Below, in pieces: positions 18,141-24,528 of a stretch of DNA of 64,000 nt. The stretch's first letter is position 1. Each line of letters opens with the position of its first letter. The position numbers and the translations under genes were made by a program. Location: the NCBI RefSeq assembly GCF_002305875.1, contig NZ_CP022098.1, positions 5,952,001 through 6,016,000 on the forward strand, read 5' to 3'. The notes under the pieces were generated by a model. It had not been told where the DNA came from. It saw nothing but the letters and a program-made list of their open reading frames with translations, and searched no databases. The DNA comes from Cystobacter fuscus (GTDB lineage: Bacteria; Myxococcota; Myxococcia; Myxococcales; Myxococcaceae).

Positions 18141-19160
18141 ATGGCAAAGACGTCGAACCGCCAGATCGTCATAGCGGCACGCCCGAATGGCAAAGCCAGA
18201 TTGAGTGATTTCAACATCGTCGAGCAGGCGATACCTTCTCCCGGTGACGGCGAAGTGTTGTTTCGCAACCTGCTGATCTCGATGGATCCCTATCAGCGCA
18301 ATCTGATGGGTAATGCTTCCAGCGAGCTGCCTCCGATCGATATTGGCCAACCAATGTCAGGTCCTACCGTCGCAGTCGTTGAACAGAGCAGAAATGCGAA
18401 TTTCGCCGTTGGCGATCATGTCGTCAGCTGGTCGGGTTGGCGGGAATATGGGCTTTCCAACGGCGCTGACCTCCAGAAGATCGATCCTGAGGCGGCGCCG
18501 CTATCAACCGCGCTCGGAGTGCTGGGTCATACTGGCCTGACGGCATGGCTCGGCGTCAGCAAGTTCCTTGATCCAAAGCCCGGCGGCACGTTCGTCGTCA
18601 CTGCCGCAGCAGGATCAGTAGGTTCGGTAGCAGCGCAGCTTGCCAGGCTGCGAGGGCATCGCGTTATCGGCATAGCCGGTGGGCCTGAAAAGGTGCGGTA
18701 CCTGAAGGATGACCTCGGTCTCGACGACGCTGTCGACTACAAGGCGCCTGACTTCGCCGAGCAACTTGCCCGCGCATTGCCCGATGGCCTCGATAGGCTT
18801 TTCGACAACGTCGGTGGGTACATGTTTGAAGCGTTGATGCCCTACTTCAATCATCACGCGCGGATCGTCATCTGTGGCACTATCGCACAATATGACTTCC
18901 CTCATGCGCCTGACGGACCGAACCGCCTTCCGGAGTTGTTGAAGTCGTTCCTCTACAGGTTCATTGAAATCCGCGGCTTTGCACTGCCAGATCACCTTGG
19001 AAGCCATCCGGAATTCCTTGCGGAGGTGGGTCCCTTGGTCTCTCAGGGCAAGATAAAGTATAGCGAGGAGTTCGTGGACGGGTTCGAAAACATTCCGGAC
19101 GCTTTTTTAAGGCTATTTGACGGCCGCAACCGCGGCAAGCTGATCGCCAGAGTTGGCTGA
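18141..19160 (+). CDS. NADP-dependent medium-chain oxidoreductase (CurA/PTGR-like)
   Basis: A 339-residue zinc-independent medium-chain reductase of the leukotriene B4 12-hydroxydehydrogenase/CurA group, which reduces alpha,beta-unsaturated carbonyl compounds with NADPH. Evidence: SMDPYQRNLM near residue 50, LGHTGLTAWLGV, the nucleotide-binding loop TAAAGSVGSVAAQLARLRG with following VIGIAGG, and FDNVGGYMFEALM. Base composition is lower in G+C than its neighbours, suggesting transfer. The segment 18666-18845 is duplicated at 15671-15850. Confidence 0.92.
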   Translation: MAKTSNRQIVIAARPNGKARLSDFNIVEQAIPSPGDGEVLFRNLLISMDPYQRNLMGNASSELPPIDIGQPMSGPTVAVVEQSRNANFAVGDHVVSWSGWREYGLSNGADLQKIDPEAAPLSTALGVLGHTGLTAWLGVSKFLDPKPGGTFVVTAAAGSVGSVAAQLARLRGHRVIGIAGGPEKVRYLKDDLGLDDAVDYKAPDFAEQLARALPDGLDRLFDNVGGYMFEALMPYFNHHARIVICGTIAQYDFPHAPDGPNRLPELLKSFLYRFIEIRGFALPDHLGSHPEFLAEVGPLVSQGKIKYSEEFVDGFENIPDAFLRLFDGRNRGKLIARVG

Positions 19161-19199
19161 GATCACTGGCTCTCGTCGCGGACGCACCGCCACTCGCTT

Positions 19200-19337
19200 C
19201 TAGCGCAGCGCGGCGAGGGCCGCGCCGACCTTGGCCACCGTCACCGACACGGGCGTCGTCACCTCCGGAGCGAAGAGGGCCACGCGGAGCTCCTCGAAGG
19301 CCCACCGCGGCTCCTGCGCCGCCTCCTGGTCACGCAG
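19200..19337 (-). pseudogene. hrpA 3' fragment
   Basis: About 138 bp closely matching the last part of the intact hrpA gene (33628-33765), including its TAG stop and the codons for ELRVAIFAPEV-like residues. The match ends after CTGGTCACGCA, and the sequence then runs into the dispersed repeat beginning CTCCTGGAGGCACACGCC. Confidence 0.85.
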
Positions 19338-19338
19338 A

Positions 19339-19403
19339 CTCCTGGAGGCACACGCCGGCCGCCGCGTTCCCCTCCTCCTGGAAGGACGTAGCAGGGGAAC
19401 GCG
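19339..19403. repeat. partial copy of dispersed non-coding repeat
   Basis: CTCCTGGAGGCACACGCCGG and, further on, CTGGAAGG...GTAGCAGGGGA recur in the same order at 41511-41570. Here the repeat abuts the hrpA 3' fragment; there it lies 50 bp from the hrpA 5' fragment. This copy also contains an inverted pair, GGCCGCCGCGTTCCCCT and AGGGGAACGCGGCGGCC, able to form a long hairpin. Confidence 0.6.
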
Positions 19404-19427
19404 GCGGCCGAACAAAGCGGGTTCCAG

Positions 19428-19508
19428 AGCCCGGTGAGTTTCCGCCAGAGCTTCAAGCGCGCGCTGCATGTCAGTCCGAGCGAGTGGCGCAAGACGTTCG
19501 GGAGTTGA
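19428..19508 (+). pseudogene. AraC family regulator C-terminal remnant
   Basis: A frame ending TGA at 19506-19508 reads VSFRQSFKRALHVSPSEWRK and TFGS, which fits the second HTH and end of AraC/GlxA-type regulators (SxFxRxFKRxxGxSPxxWR). Only 26 codons remain. Upstream is the dispersed repeat. Confidence 0.5.
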
Positions 19509-19642
19509 GGCGGGCGCGCATCGCCGCCCTGGCCCGGCGCATGCCGCGATGCCTCGCCGGAGGAGTGCGAGGCTCCCTCGGATGGGGGGTGCTGCCGGCG
19601 GTGGGACCGTTAGAATTCGGCTTCCACTCAGAGGGCGACATC

Positions 19643-20086
19643 ATGAGCAGCTCGAATCGAAAGACCGCCAGCTTCGGGGTTCCTTGGGAAAAGGCGTATG
19701 GCTACGTGCAGGCCGTACGCTTGAACAACACCATCTACGTCTCCGGCCAGCTTTCGCACACCCCGCAGGGCGAGCTCGTCGCTCCGGCAGCGCTGGGCGC
19801 GGACGGCAAGCCCGCGGACTTCTCGACCATGGAAGCGCAGATGAAGCGCACCTACGAGAATGCCGAGATGCTGCTGGCCGAACTGGGCGCGACCATGGCG
19901 GACGTGGTGGAAGAAACGTTGTTCGTGCTCGACGTTCCGTCTGCCTTCGCAGCCAGTTCGAAGGTGCGGCCGCTGGTCTACAAGCAGGCGGTGCCGCAGG
20001 TTGCCAGCAATCTGATCGGCGTGTCTGCCTTGGCCTTCCCCGAGCAGCTGATTGAGATTGCATTCAGGGCGGAAGTTCAGGGCTGA
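19643..20086 (+). CDS. RidA family protein
   Basis: A 147-residue protein of the RidA/YjgF/Rid superfamily, small trimeric deaminases acting on reactive enamine/imine intermediates. Visible: NNTIYVSGQLSHTPQGELV (conserved substrate-site strand), a helix MKRTYENAEMLLAELGATMA, and the C-terminal VSALAFPEQLIEIAFRAEV. The Arg typical of active archetypal RidA (in the xNPRAxR region) is not evident, so it may belong to a divergent Rid subgroup. It stands alone, followed by a terminator-like hairpin. Confidence 0.88.
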   Translation: MSSSNRKTASFGVPWEKAYGYVQAVRLNNTIYVSGQLSHTPQGELVAPAALGADGKPADFSTMEAQMKRTYENAEMLLAELGATMADVVEETLFVLDVPSAFAASSKVRPLVYKQAVPQVASNLIGVSALAFPEQLIEIAFRAEVQG

Positions 20087-20133
20087 GCCCGGCCGCGCGC
20101 TCGCATCGGCGAGCCGTTGCCGGCTACGCCGAA

Positions 20134-20187
20134 GCGCCCAGCGACGCCTGTGCCAGGCGTGAGGTTCAAGCCCCCTGGGCGTTTTTT
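20134..20187 (+). terminator. Rho-independent terminator-like structure after ridA-type gene
   Basis: CGCCCA (20135-20140) pairs with TGGGCG (20176-20181), enclosing an inner hairpin CGCCTG-TGC-CAGGCG (20145-20159). A run of six T follows at 20182-20187, 48 bp after the stop of the Rid gene. Confidence 0.6.
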
Positions 20188-20212
20188 CCTACCGTACGAC
20201 GTCAACCATCCG

Positions 20213-20404
20213 GGCCGCATGGGCACACGGCGGCCCGGAGGGCCCCCCAGGGGGAGGCAGCAGGGGAGTGGGCGTCTTTGGCCGCGTGACGGCTCGAGGC
20301 TCAACGCCACGAGTGCTGGGGTGGCCCCCGCGCTGCGGCCAGCGGCAGCAGGCCGCGTGGGCAGTGACAGGTGCTCCAGAAGGGCGCGCACGGCGTTGGG
20401 AGCC
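20213..20404. repeat. dispersed repeat, copy related to 21669-21850
   Basis: About 185 bp strongly similar to 21669-21850 in direct orientation; shared blocks include GGGGAGTGGGCGTCTTTGGC, GTGACGGCTCGAGGCTCAA and GCGCACGGCGTTGGG. No reading frame looks genuine. The 20188-20485 interval holds nothing else. Confidence 0.7.
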
Positions 20405-20485
20405 CGGAGGGCCAGCCGACTTGCATGAGCGCACGCCAGCGCCCAGTGCCGGCGGCGTAACCGCTCACCAGAAGGAACTGCAATA

Positions 20486-20731
20486 TTAACTCTCCTCCCA
20501 AAAGGACCGCGGAGTCAAAAAGACCCCTTGTCTCGCCAAAATCCGGTCGGTCTCCAGTAAGGCTTGTAGTTGCTGGTATAGCATCGGCTCGTCAGGGAAT
20601 TTCTCCAAGGCCTCGCGTTCGAGCGCAGGATCTTTGGAAAGGGCATCCAATTTTTCGGCATCTCGGGCCGCTGCAACGCGGACATCATTAACTTTATCAA
20701 ACAACCACAACACGCTTTCTGTGGTTTTCAT
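20486..20731 (-). CDS. small acidic helical protein paired with secreted protein
   Basis: An 81-residue hydrophilic, helix-rich protein (VRVAAARDAEKLDALSKDPA) with no signal peptide. Its ATG overlaps the stop of the upstream secreted-protein gene as ATGA, so the two are coupled. Family unknown. The order, exported protein followed by a small overlapping cytoplasmic partner, is that of effector/immunity pairs, but this remains inference. Base composition is lower in G+C than core genes. Confidence 0.6.
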   Translation of the reverse strand: MKTTESVLWLFDKVNDVRVAAARDAEKLDALSKDPALEREALEKFPDEPMLYQQLQALLETDRILARQGVFLTPRSFWEES

Positions 20732-21387
20732 TTCTCCCCTTTGAATTGCTTATCCAGTGCGAAAGCTATGTCGCTATAAAGCAGCTCAATTTGCGGCAAA
20801 CTCCGAAATGGCTCGCACAGCCCAAACTGCCAGTAAAACACGGCGTCAACCTCAGCGCGTCGCGCCGGAATTGGGTCAACACCTCCAAGCCTGGGAGTGT
20901 GCATGGCTTGGCGAATAAACTCAATCAACTCCAAATTCGCACAGTGAAGAAGGAGGCGCGCAGTGACGCACTCCCGGGGCGTACGAGGAAGGTTGTGTCG
21001 AGTCTCCTCTTGGCCCGAGGACTTGGAGGCGCGCAAGACTCGCTGACGACAGCTCAGCAGTTCAGGAGCGCCAGGACTCGGCCGAGCAGCCAGTAGCTCG
21101 TCAATGTCTGGCGGGGACGCCGGCACAGGCTTCTTGACCGCTTTCGGCTCATCCGCGGCCCAGAGTCCAAGCTCCCTTGTCGGAGGAAGTACTCGCGTAT
21201 TCGGCGAGCGGTCGATGGGCGCGCTCTGCTCGCCCGGCTGTCCCACCATGGGTGCCCCCGCTCCCTCGGGGACGTACCGGGGAACAGGCACTGGCATGGA
21301 CGGAGCTGGAGCTGGAGGTGGAGCCACTGCCTGGGCATGAACCACCGTGGCGACCAGCACGCCGAGCCCCATTACACGAGAGGTCAT
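20728..21387 (-). CDS. secreted protein of unknown function, candidate effector
   Basis: About 219 residues. The start at 21387 was chosen for GGAG 12-15 bp upstream and for the signal peptide MTSRVMGLGVLVATVVHAQA that follows. A Pro-rich linker (VAPPPAPAPSMPVPVPRYVP, residues 20-40) leads to a C-terminal domain with four Cys and WQFGLCEPFRSLPQIELLYS. The last 27 residues have a diverged duplicate encoded at 21492-21575, directly upstream. No known domain was recognised. Confidence 0.65.
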   Translation of the reverse strand: MTSRVMGLGVLVATVVHAQAVAPPPAPAPSMPVPVPRYVPEGAGAPMVGQPGEQSAPIDRSPNTRVLPPTRELGLWAADEPKAVKKPVPASPPDIDELLAARPSPGAPELLSCRQRVLRASKSSGQEETRHNLPRTPRECVTARLLLHCANLELIEFIRQAMHTPRLGGVDPIPARRAEVDAVFYWQFGLCEPFRSLPQIELLYSDIAFALDKQFKGEK

Positions 21388-21491
21388 TTCGCAGACTCCT
21401 ACTCGAAACGTCATGCCCCGTGCTTCTACCCTCGTTTCCATCGTCCAGGCAAGGCCCCCCGGGCGCCTACAGTGCTTTCCCGCCGCAGACT

Positions 21492-21575
21492 TCATTTTGA
21501 GTTCCTGGATTGCCTCTCAAGCACTGCGATTATATCGCTAACGACAAGCTCAATATCTGGCAGGCTCCGGAAGCG
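21492..21575 (-). pseudogene. duplicated C-terminal fragment of the secreted protein
   Basis: The minus strand encodes RFRSLPDIELVVSDIIAVLE and a short tail ending in a stop at 21492, aligning with PFRSLPQIELLYSDIAFALD at the end of the neighbouring secreted protein. An ATG overlaps its stop (ATGA), mirroring the arrangement at 20728-20731, but the gene that followed has decayed. It looks like the remnant of an earlier cassette of the same kind. Confidence 0.6.
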
Positions 21576-21582
21576 TATAGGC

Positions 21583-21852
21583 GGAATGGGGGCGATATGG
21601 AGGGAGAGGGCTGGAGCCGAGGGTGCGATGAGAGCTGTGCGCTGTGCCGGTGGAGACGCGGTGCAGCCCCATGGGGCATACGGCGGCCCAAAGGGCCGCC
21701 CAGGGGAGGCAACAGGGGAGTGGGCGTCTTTGGCAGCGTGACGGCTCGAGGCTCAACCCCAGGAGTGCTGGGGTGGTCCCTGCGCTGCGGCCAGCGGCAT
21801 CAAGCCGCGTGGGCAGTGACAAGTGCTCCAGAATGGCGCGCACGGCGTTGGG
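21583..21852. repeat. dispersed repeat, long copy
   Basis: Non-coding repeat of about 270 bp. The first 60 bp (GAATGGGGGCGATATGGAGG onward) resemble 41400-41460 and, reversed, 33543-33622. The last 180 bp match 20213-20404. It lies immediately upstream of the duplicated C-terminal fragment. Confidence 0.65.
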
Positions 21853-22078
21853 TGCCGTCAGTACGCCAACACCCGGCGCCTGCCTCTACACCAGGCACAG
21901 GTGAAGACATCCAACGCTTTGCGTCCTGCGCAGCAGCTTCGCGAGAGTCTACTCTCGGCATCCGCTCCTTCTTCGGCTCCTTCCCGCGCGCCGCCTCAGG
22001 CGCCATTCGCGGCGCCACAAGGCGCGCTGCAGCAGCGCCAGCGGCACGATCCACACCATGCAGGCCTGCCGCCGACCC

Positions 22079-22696
22079 CTACGCGACCGGCTGCCTCAGG
22101 ATCGTGCGCAGCTTCGCCGGCTCGACCTTGCGGAAGTCGCTGAGGTAGATCTCGTGGTGCTTGCCGGTCATCGCGAGCCCCTCACCCGGGATGAACTCGT
22201 GATGCATCTTCTCGAGCACCGGCGCCTCATCGTCGAACGCGCCGACGTGCAACGTCTGTACGCATCGCCCCTCGTCGAGTGTTTCGAGACGCACCTTGTC
22301 GAGGCTCGCCGGCCGATCTCCGGCGGCGACCTTGGCGACAGCGGCGTCGAACATCTCGGGCGTGATCCAGTCCGGCACCATGATCATCGCGGTCCAGTCC
22401 CACTTGGACTTGTCGCGCGAGGATGTGAACGACGCCATGTCGTCTGACCACCACAGCGCTTCGAGCGGCATCACAACGTAGTCGCGCCCGAGCTGCTGCT
22501 TGCTCGCGAATTTGAGTTTGTACGCGACCGGGTATAGCGCGGAGAGCGCGTCGGTGTACTGCTGTGCGGTGTTCGGGTCTCCGTGACCGTCCACCATGAG
22601 GTACTGCGTCGGTGGAACGTCGACGATCCGGTAGACACCGCGCTTCGCCTGATAGGAATCGAGCGTCTTCTTGAAATCGATCTTCTGCTCGGACAT
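22079..22696 (-). CDS. GyrI-like small-molecule-binding domain protein
   Basis: A 205-residue protein of the GyrI-like/SRPBCC-type ligand-binding group: VDVPPTQYLMVDGHGDPNTA near the N-terminus, ALYPVAYKLKFASKQQLGRD, PLEALWWSDD, and the C-terminal KHHEIYLSDFRKVEPAKLRT. It is stand-alone without an HTH, as in many GyrI-like proteins thought to bind hydrophobic cations or small molecules. It is divergent from nothing obvious; 21853-22078 upstream on the plus strand shows no gene. Confidence 0.85.
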   Translation of the reverse strand: MSEQKIDFKKTLDSYQAKRGVYRIVDVPPTQYLMVDGHGDPNTAQQYTDALSALYPVAYKLKFASKQQLGRDYVVMPLEALWWSDDMASFTSSRDKSKWDWTAMIMVPDWITPEMFDAAVAKVAAGDRPASLDKVRLETLDEGRCVQTLHVGAFDDEAPVLEKMHHEFIPGEGLAMTGKHHEIYLSDFRKVEPAKLRTILRQPVA

Positions 22697-22832
22697 GTCG
22701 GAGCCGCGCGATGCCGACCGCTTGCTCGATGAGGCCGACGAGGTGGAGATCAATCGCTTCATCGCCGGCCTCGAGTAGACGCCGGCCCCAGGCAGGGAAC
22801 GAGGGGTGTGCACCTCATGGGCAGAGCGCCCA

Positions 22833-23582
22833 CTACCTGGGCAGCCCTGAGTAGTCAGCCGGGCCCGCGAGCTGACCGCCGTCGACGGCGAGCTCCGCAC
22901 CGGTGACGAAACTGGAGTCGTCGGAAGCGAAGAAGAGCACGGCGCGCGCGATGTCCTCGGGCTCACCGACCCGGCCGAGGGCGATGCCGCTGGTGTCGAA
23001 CACGACGTCGGCGGTCATGGGCGTCCTGGTCTGCCCGGGGTGCACCGCGTTGACGCGGATCCCGTATGGGCCGAGTTCCAGCGCCGCGGTCTTCGTGAGT
23101 CCGCGGACGCCCCATTTGGCGACGACGTAGCCGGACATCCGCGGGATGCCCTGGAAGCCGCCCACCGAGCCGATGTTGACGATCGAACCCCGCTTGAGCT
23201 TCCGCATTCCCGGTGCGACGGCCTGAACACCGTTGAACACACCGATGAGGTTGACGTCCAGCATCCGCTGCATCCGTGCGAGATCCCAGTCCTTCAGTTC
23301 GCCAGGGTCGGCGATCCCGGCGTTGTTGACGAGGATGTCGACCGTACCGAAGCGCCGTTCGGCGCCGTCGACCACAGCTGACCAGGACTCCGGCGACCTG
23401 ACGTCGAGAGTGGCGGCGGTCACCTTCGGGCCGAGTTCGCCGGCGAGCTCCTCGGCGCTCGCGATGTCGACATCGGCCGCGATCACGTTGGCGCCCTCCG
23501 CGGCGAGGAGGCGCACCGTGGCCGCGCCCATCCCCTTGCCTCCGCCCGTGACGATGGCCGTGCGCCCTTCTACCTTTCCCAT
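22833..23582 (-). CDS. SDR family oxidoreductase
   Basis: A 249-residue classical short-chain dehydrogenase. NAD(P)-binding TGGGKGMGAATVR, NNAG at about residue 88, catalytic Ser in IVNIGSVGG and the Tyr-x3-Lys motif YVVAKWG, and PG after the catalytic loop (VHPGQTRTPM). Asp at the end of beta-2 (AADVD) favours NAD+. Related enzymes act on alcohols or steroids. It is divergent from the MarR gene, with a clear palindromic operator 18 bp upstream of its start. Confidence 0.93.
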   Translation of the reverse strand: MGKVEGRTAIVTGGGKGMGAATVRLLAAEGANVIAADVDIASAEELAGELGPKVTAATLDVRSPESWSAVVDGAERRFGTVDILVNNAGIADPGELKDWDLARMQRMLDVNLIGVFNGVQAVAPGMRKLKRGSIVNIGSVGGFQGIPRMSGYVVAKWGVRGLTKTAALELGPYGIRVNAVHPGQTRTPMTADVVFDTSGIALGRVGEPEDIARAVLFFASDDSSFVTGAELAVDGGQLAGPADYSGLPR

Positions 23583-23599
23583 GGTGTTTCCTTTCTGAT

Positions 23600-23615
23600 A
23601 GGTGATACATCACCT
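23600..23615. promoter_or_regulatory. MarR-type operator upstream of SDR gene
   Basis: AGGTGATACATCACCT is a palindrome with 7-bp arms and a 2-bp centre, located 18 bp from the SDR start and between the divergent SDR and MarR genes. The same site occurs twice more at 24350-24387, supporting it as the binding site of the intervening MarR regulator. Repression of the SDR gene is inferred. Confidence 0.75.
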
Positions 23616-23786
23616 TCCTGTTTATATGCTCAATCACCCAGATTCGCTTGTCAAAAGCGCACGGCGTGGTTCGCGCAGCTCGCGAGGCATCGGCGGCCCG
23701 TCGCCATCGATGGGGCCCGCGTATCGTGAATCTCGAGGCGCTCATGCGCGTGGGCGCGACAACAACAACAGTGGAGGGCAACCTGA

Positions 23787-24263
23787 ATGAAGGAGCTTGA
23801 CGAACGTGAGCGACGCGCATGGTCGGGGCTGCTCAGGATGCAGGACGACCTGCGCCGTCACATCAGCCGACAGCTCATGGAGGACAGCGGGCTCTCCTGG
23901 GCCGATTTCGCGGTCTTGTTCGGGCTCTTCCAACAACCCGACGGCCGGCTCCGGGTGTTCGAACTGCGCGATCTGCTGCGCTGGGAGAAAACGCGGCTCA
24001 TACATCAGGTGTCGCGAATGGCCACCCGCGGCCTCATCGAGCGGCAGGCCTGCCAAGACGATAGCCGCGGGAGCGTGGTCGCTCTCACCGAGGCGGGGCG
24101 CGAGATCATCCAGGCCGCGGCCCCACGCCACCTTCAGGACATCCGGGAGGTGTTCTTCGACGTGCTCACCCCACGGCAACTGGACGTCTTGGCCGATGTG
24201 GCGGAGGCGGTTCTCGACAACATCGACGAGAAGGACGGGCGGGAGTCCGACCTCGAGCAATGA
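23787..24263 (+). CDS. MarR family transcriptional regulator
   Basis: A 158-residue winged-helix regulator: LSWADFAVLFGLFQQPDGRLRVFELRD (helices 2-3), WEKTRLIHQVSRMATRGLIE recognition helix and RQACQDDSRGSVVALTEAGR wing. AGTGGAGGGCAACCTG precedes the ATG. It is divergent from the SDR gene, with an operator between them and an operator pair just downstream (24347-24391). It probably represses the SDR gene and whatever once followed 24391. The ligand is unknown. Confidence 0.92.
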   Translation: MKELDERERRAWSGLLRMQDDLRRHISRQLMEDSGLSWADFAVLFGLFQQPDGRLRVFELRDLLRWEKTRLIHQVSRMATRGLIERQACQDDSRGSVVALTEAGREIIQAAAPRHLQDIREVFFDVLTPRQLDVLADVAEAVLDNIDEKDGRESDLEQ

Positions 24264-24346
24264 CGTCGACGCGCCCCGTCGAGGTGGCGCGCTCACCCTC
24301 TTCCCTGGACTCCGCCCGCATGCTGTCCGAGCGGTCGCGCGTCGCT

Positions 24347-24391
24347 GAGAGGTGATGTATCATCCTGGGCGGGGTGATACATCACCTCTCA
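24347..24391. promoter_or_regulatory. inverted pair of MarR-type operators
   Basis: Two operator half-elements, AGGTGATGTATCATCCT (24350-24366) and GGGTGATACATCACCT (24372-24387), form a larger inverted repeat with GAGAGGTGATGTATCA at one end and TGATACATCACCTCTC at the other. AGGAAGGACAGGAG follows at 24399 like a ribosome-binding site, but no gene of that orientation exists. The regulated gene appears to have been replaced. Confidence 0.7.
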
Positions 24392-24456
24392 GAGCATAGG
24401 AAGGACAGGAGCCCTATTGGGGGTAGAGGGCGGGAGCAGAGGGGGGAGTAGCTCCC

Positions 24457-24480
24457 GGCGTCCCTCTTTCGAGGGACGCC
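24457..24480. terminator. perfect stem-loop downstream of paoC
   Basis: GGCGTCCCTC-TTTC-GAGGGACGCC, a 10-bp perfect stem with a 4-base loop, 50 bp beyond the stop of the minus-strand operon. No T-run follows on either side, so it may be a processing or stability element rather than an intrinsic terminator. Confidence 0.45.
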
Positions 24481-24528
24481 GCGCGCTCGCGCAAAGCCGC
24501 CCGCCAGCGGGAGGCGCGCCTGGGGGGC

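Noticed and set aside
20189-20485. Several 60-100 codon frames on both strands
   Set aside because: All fall inside the dispersed repeat and are not conserved between its copies because of indels.
22695-22778. A 27-codon plus-strand frame ending ...RFIAGLE
   Set aside because: Too short and overlaps the GyrI-like gene's start on the other strand; no further support as a gene or remnant.
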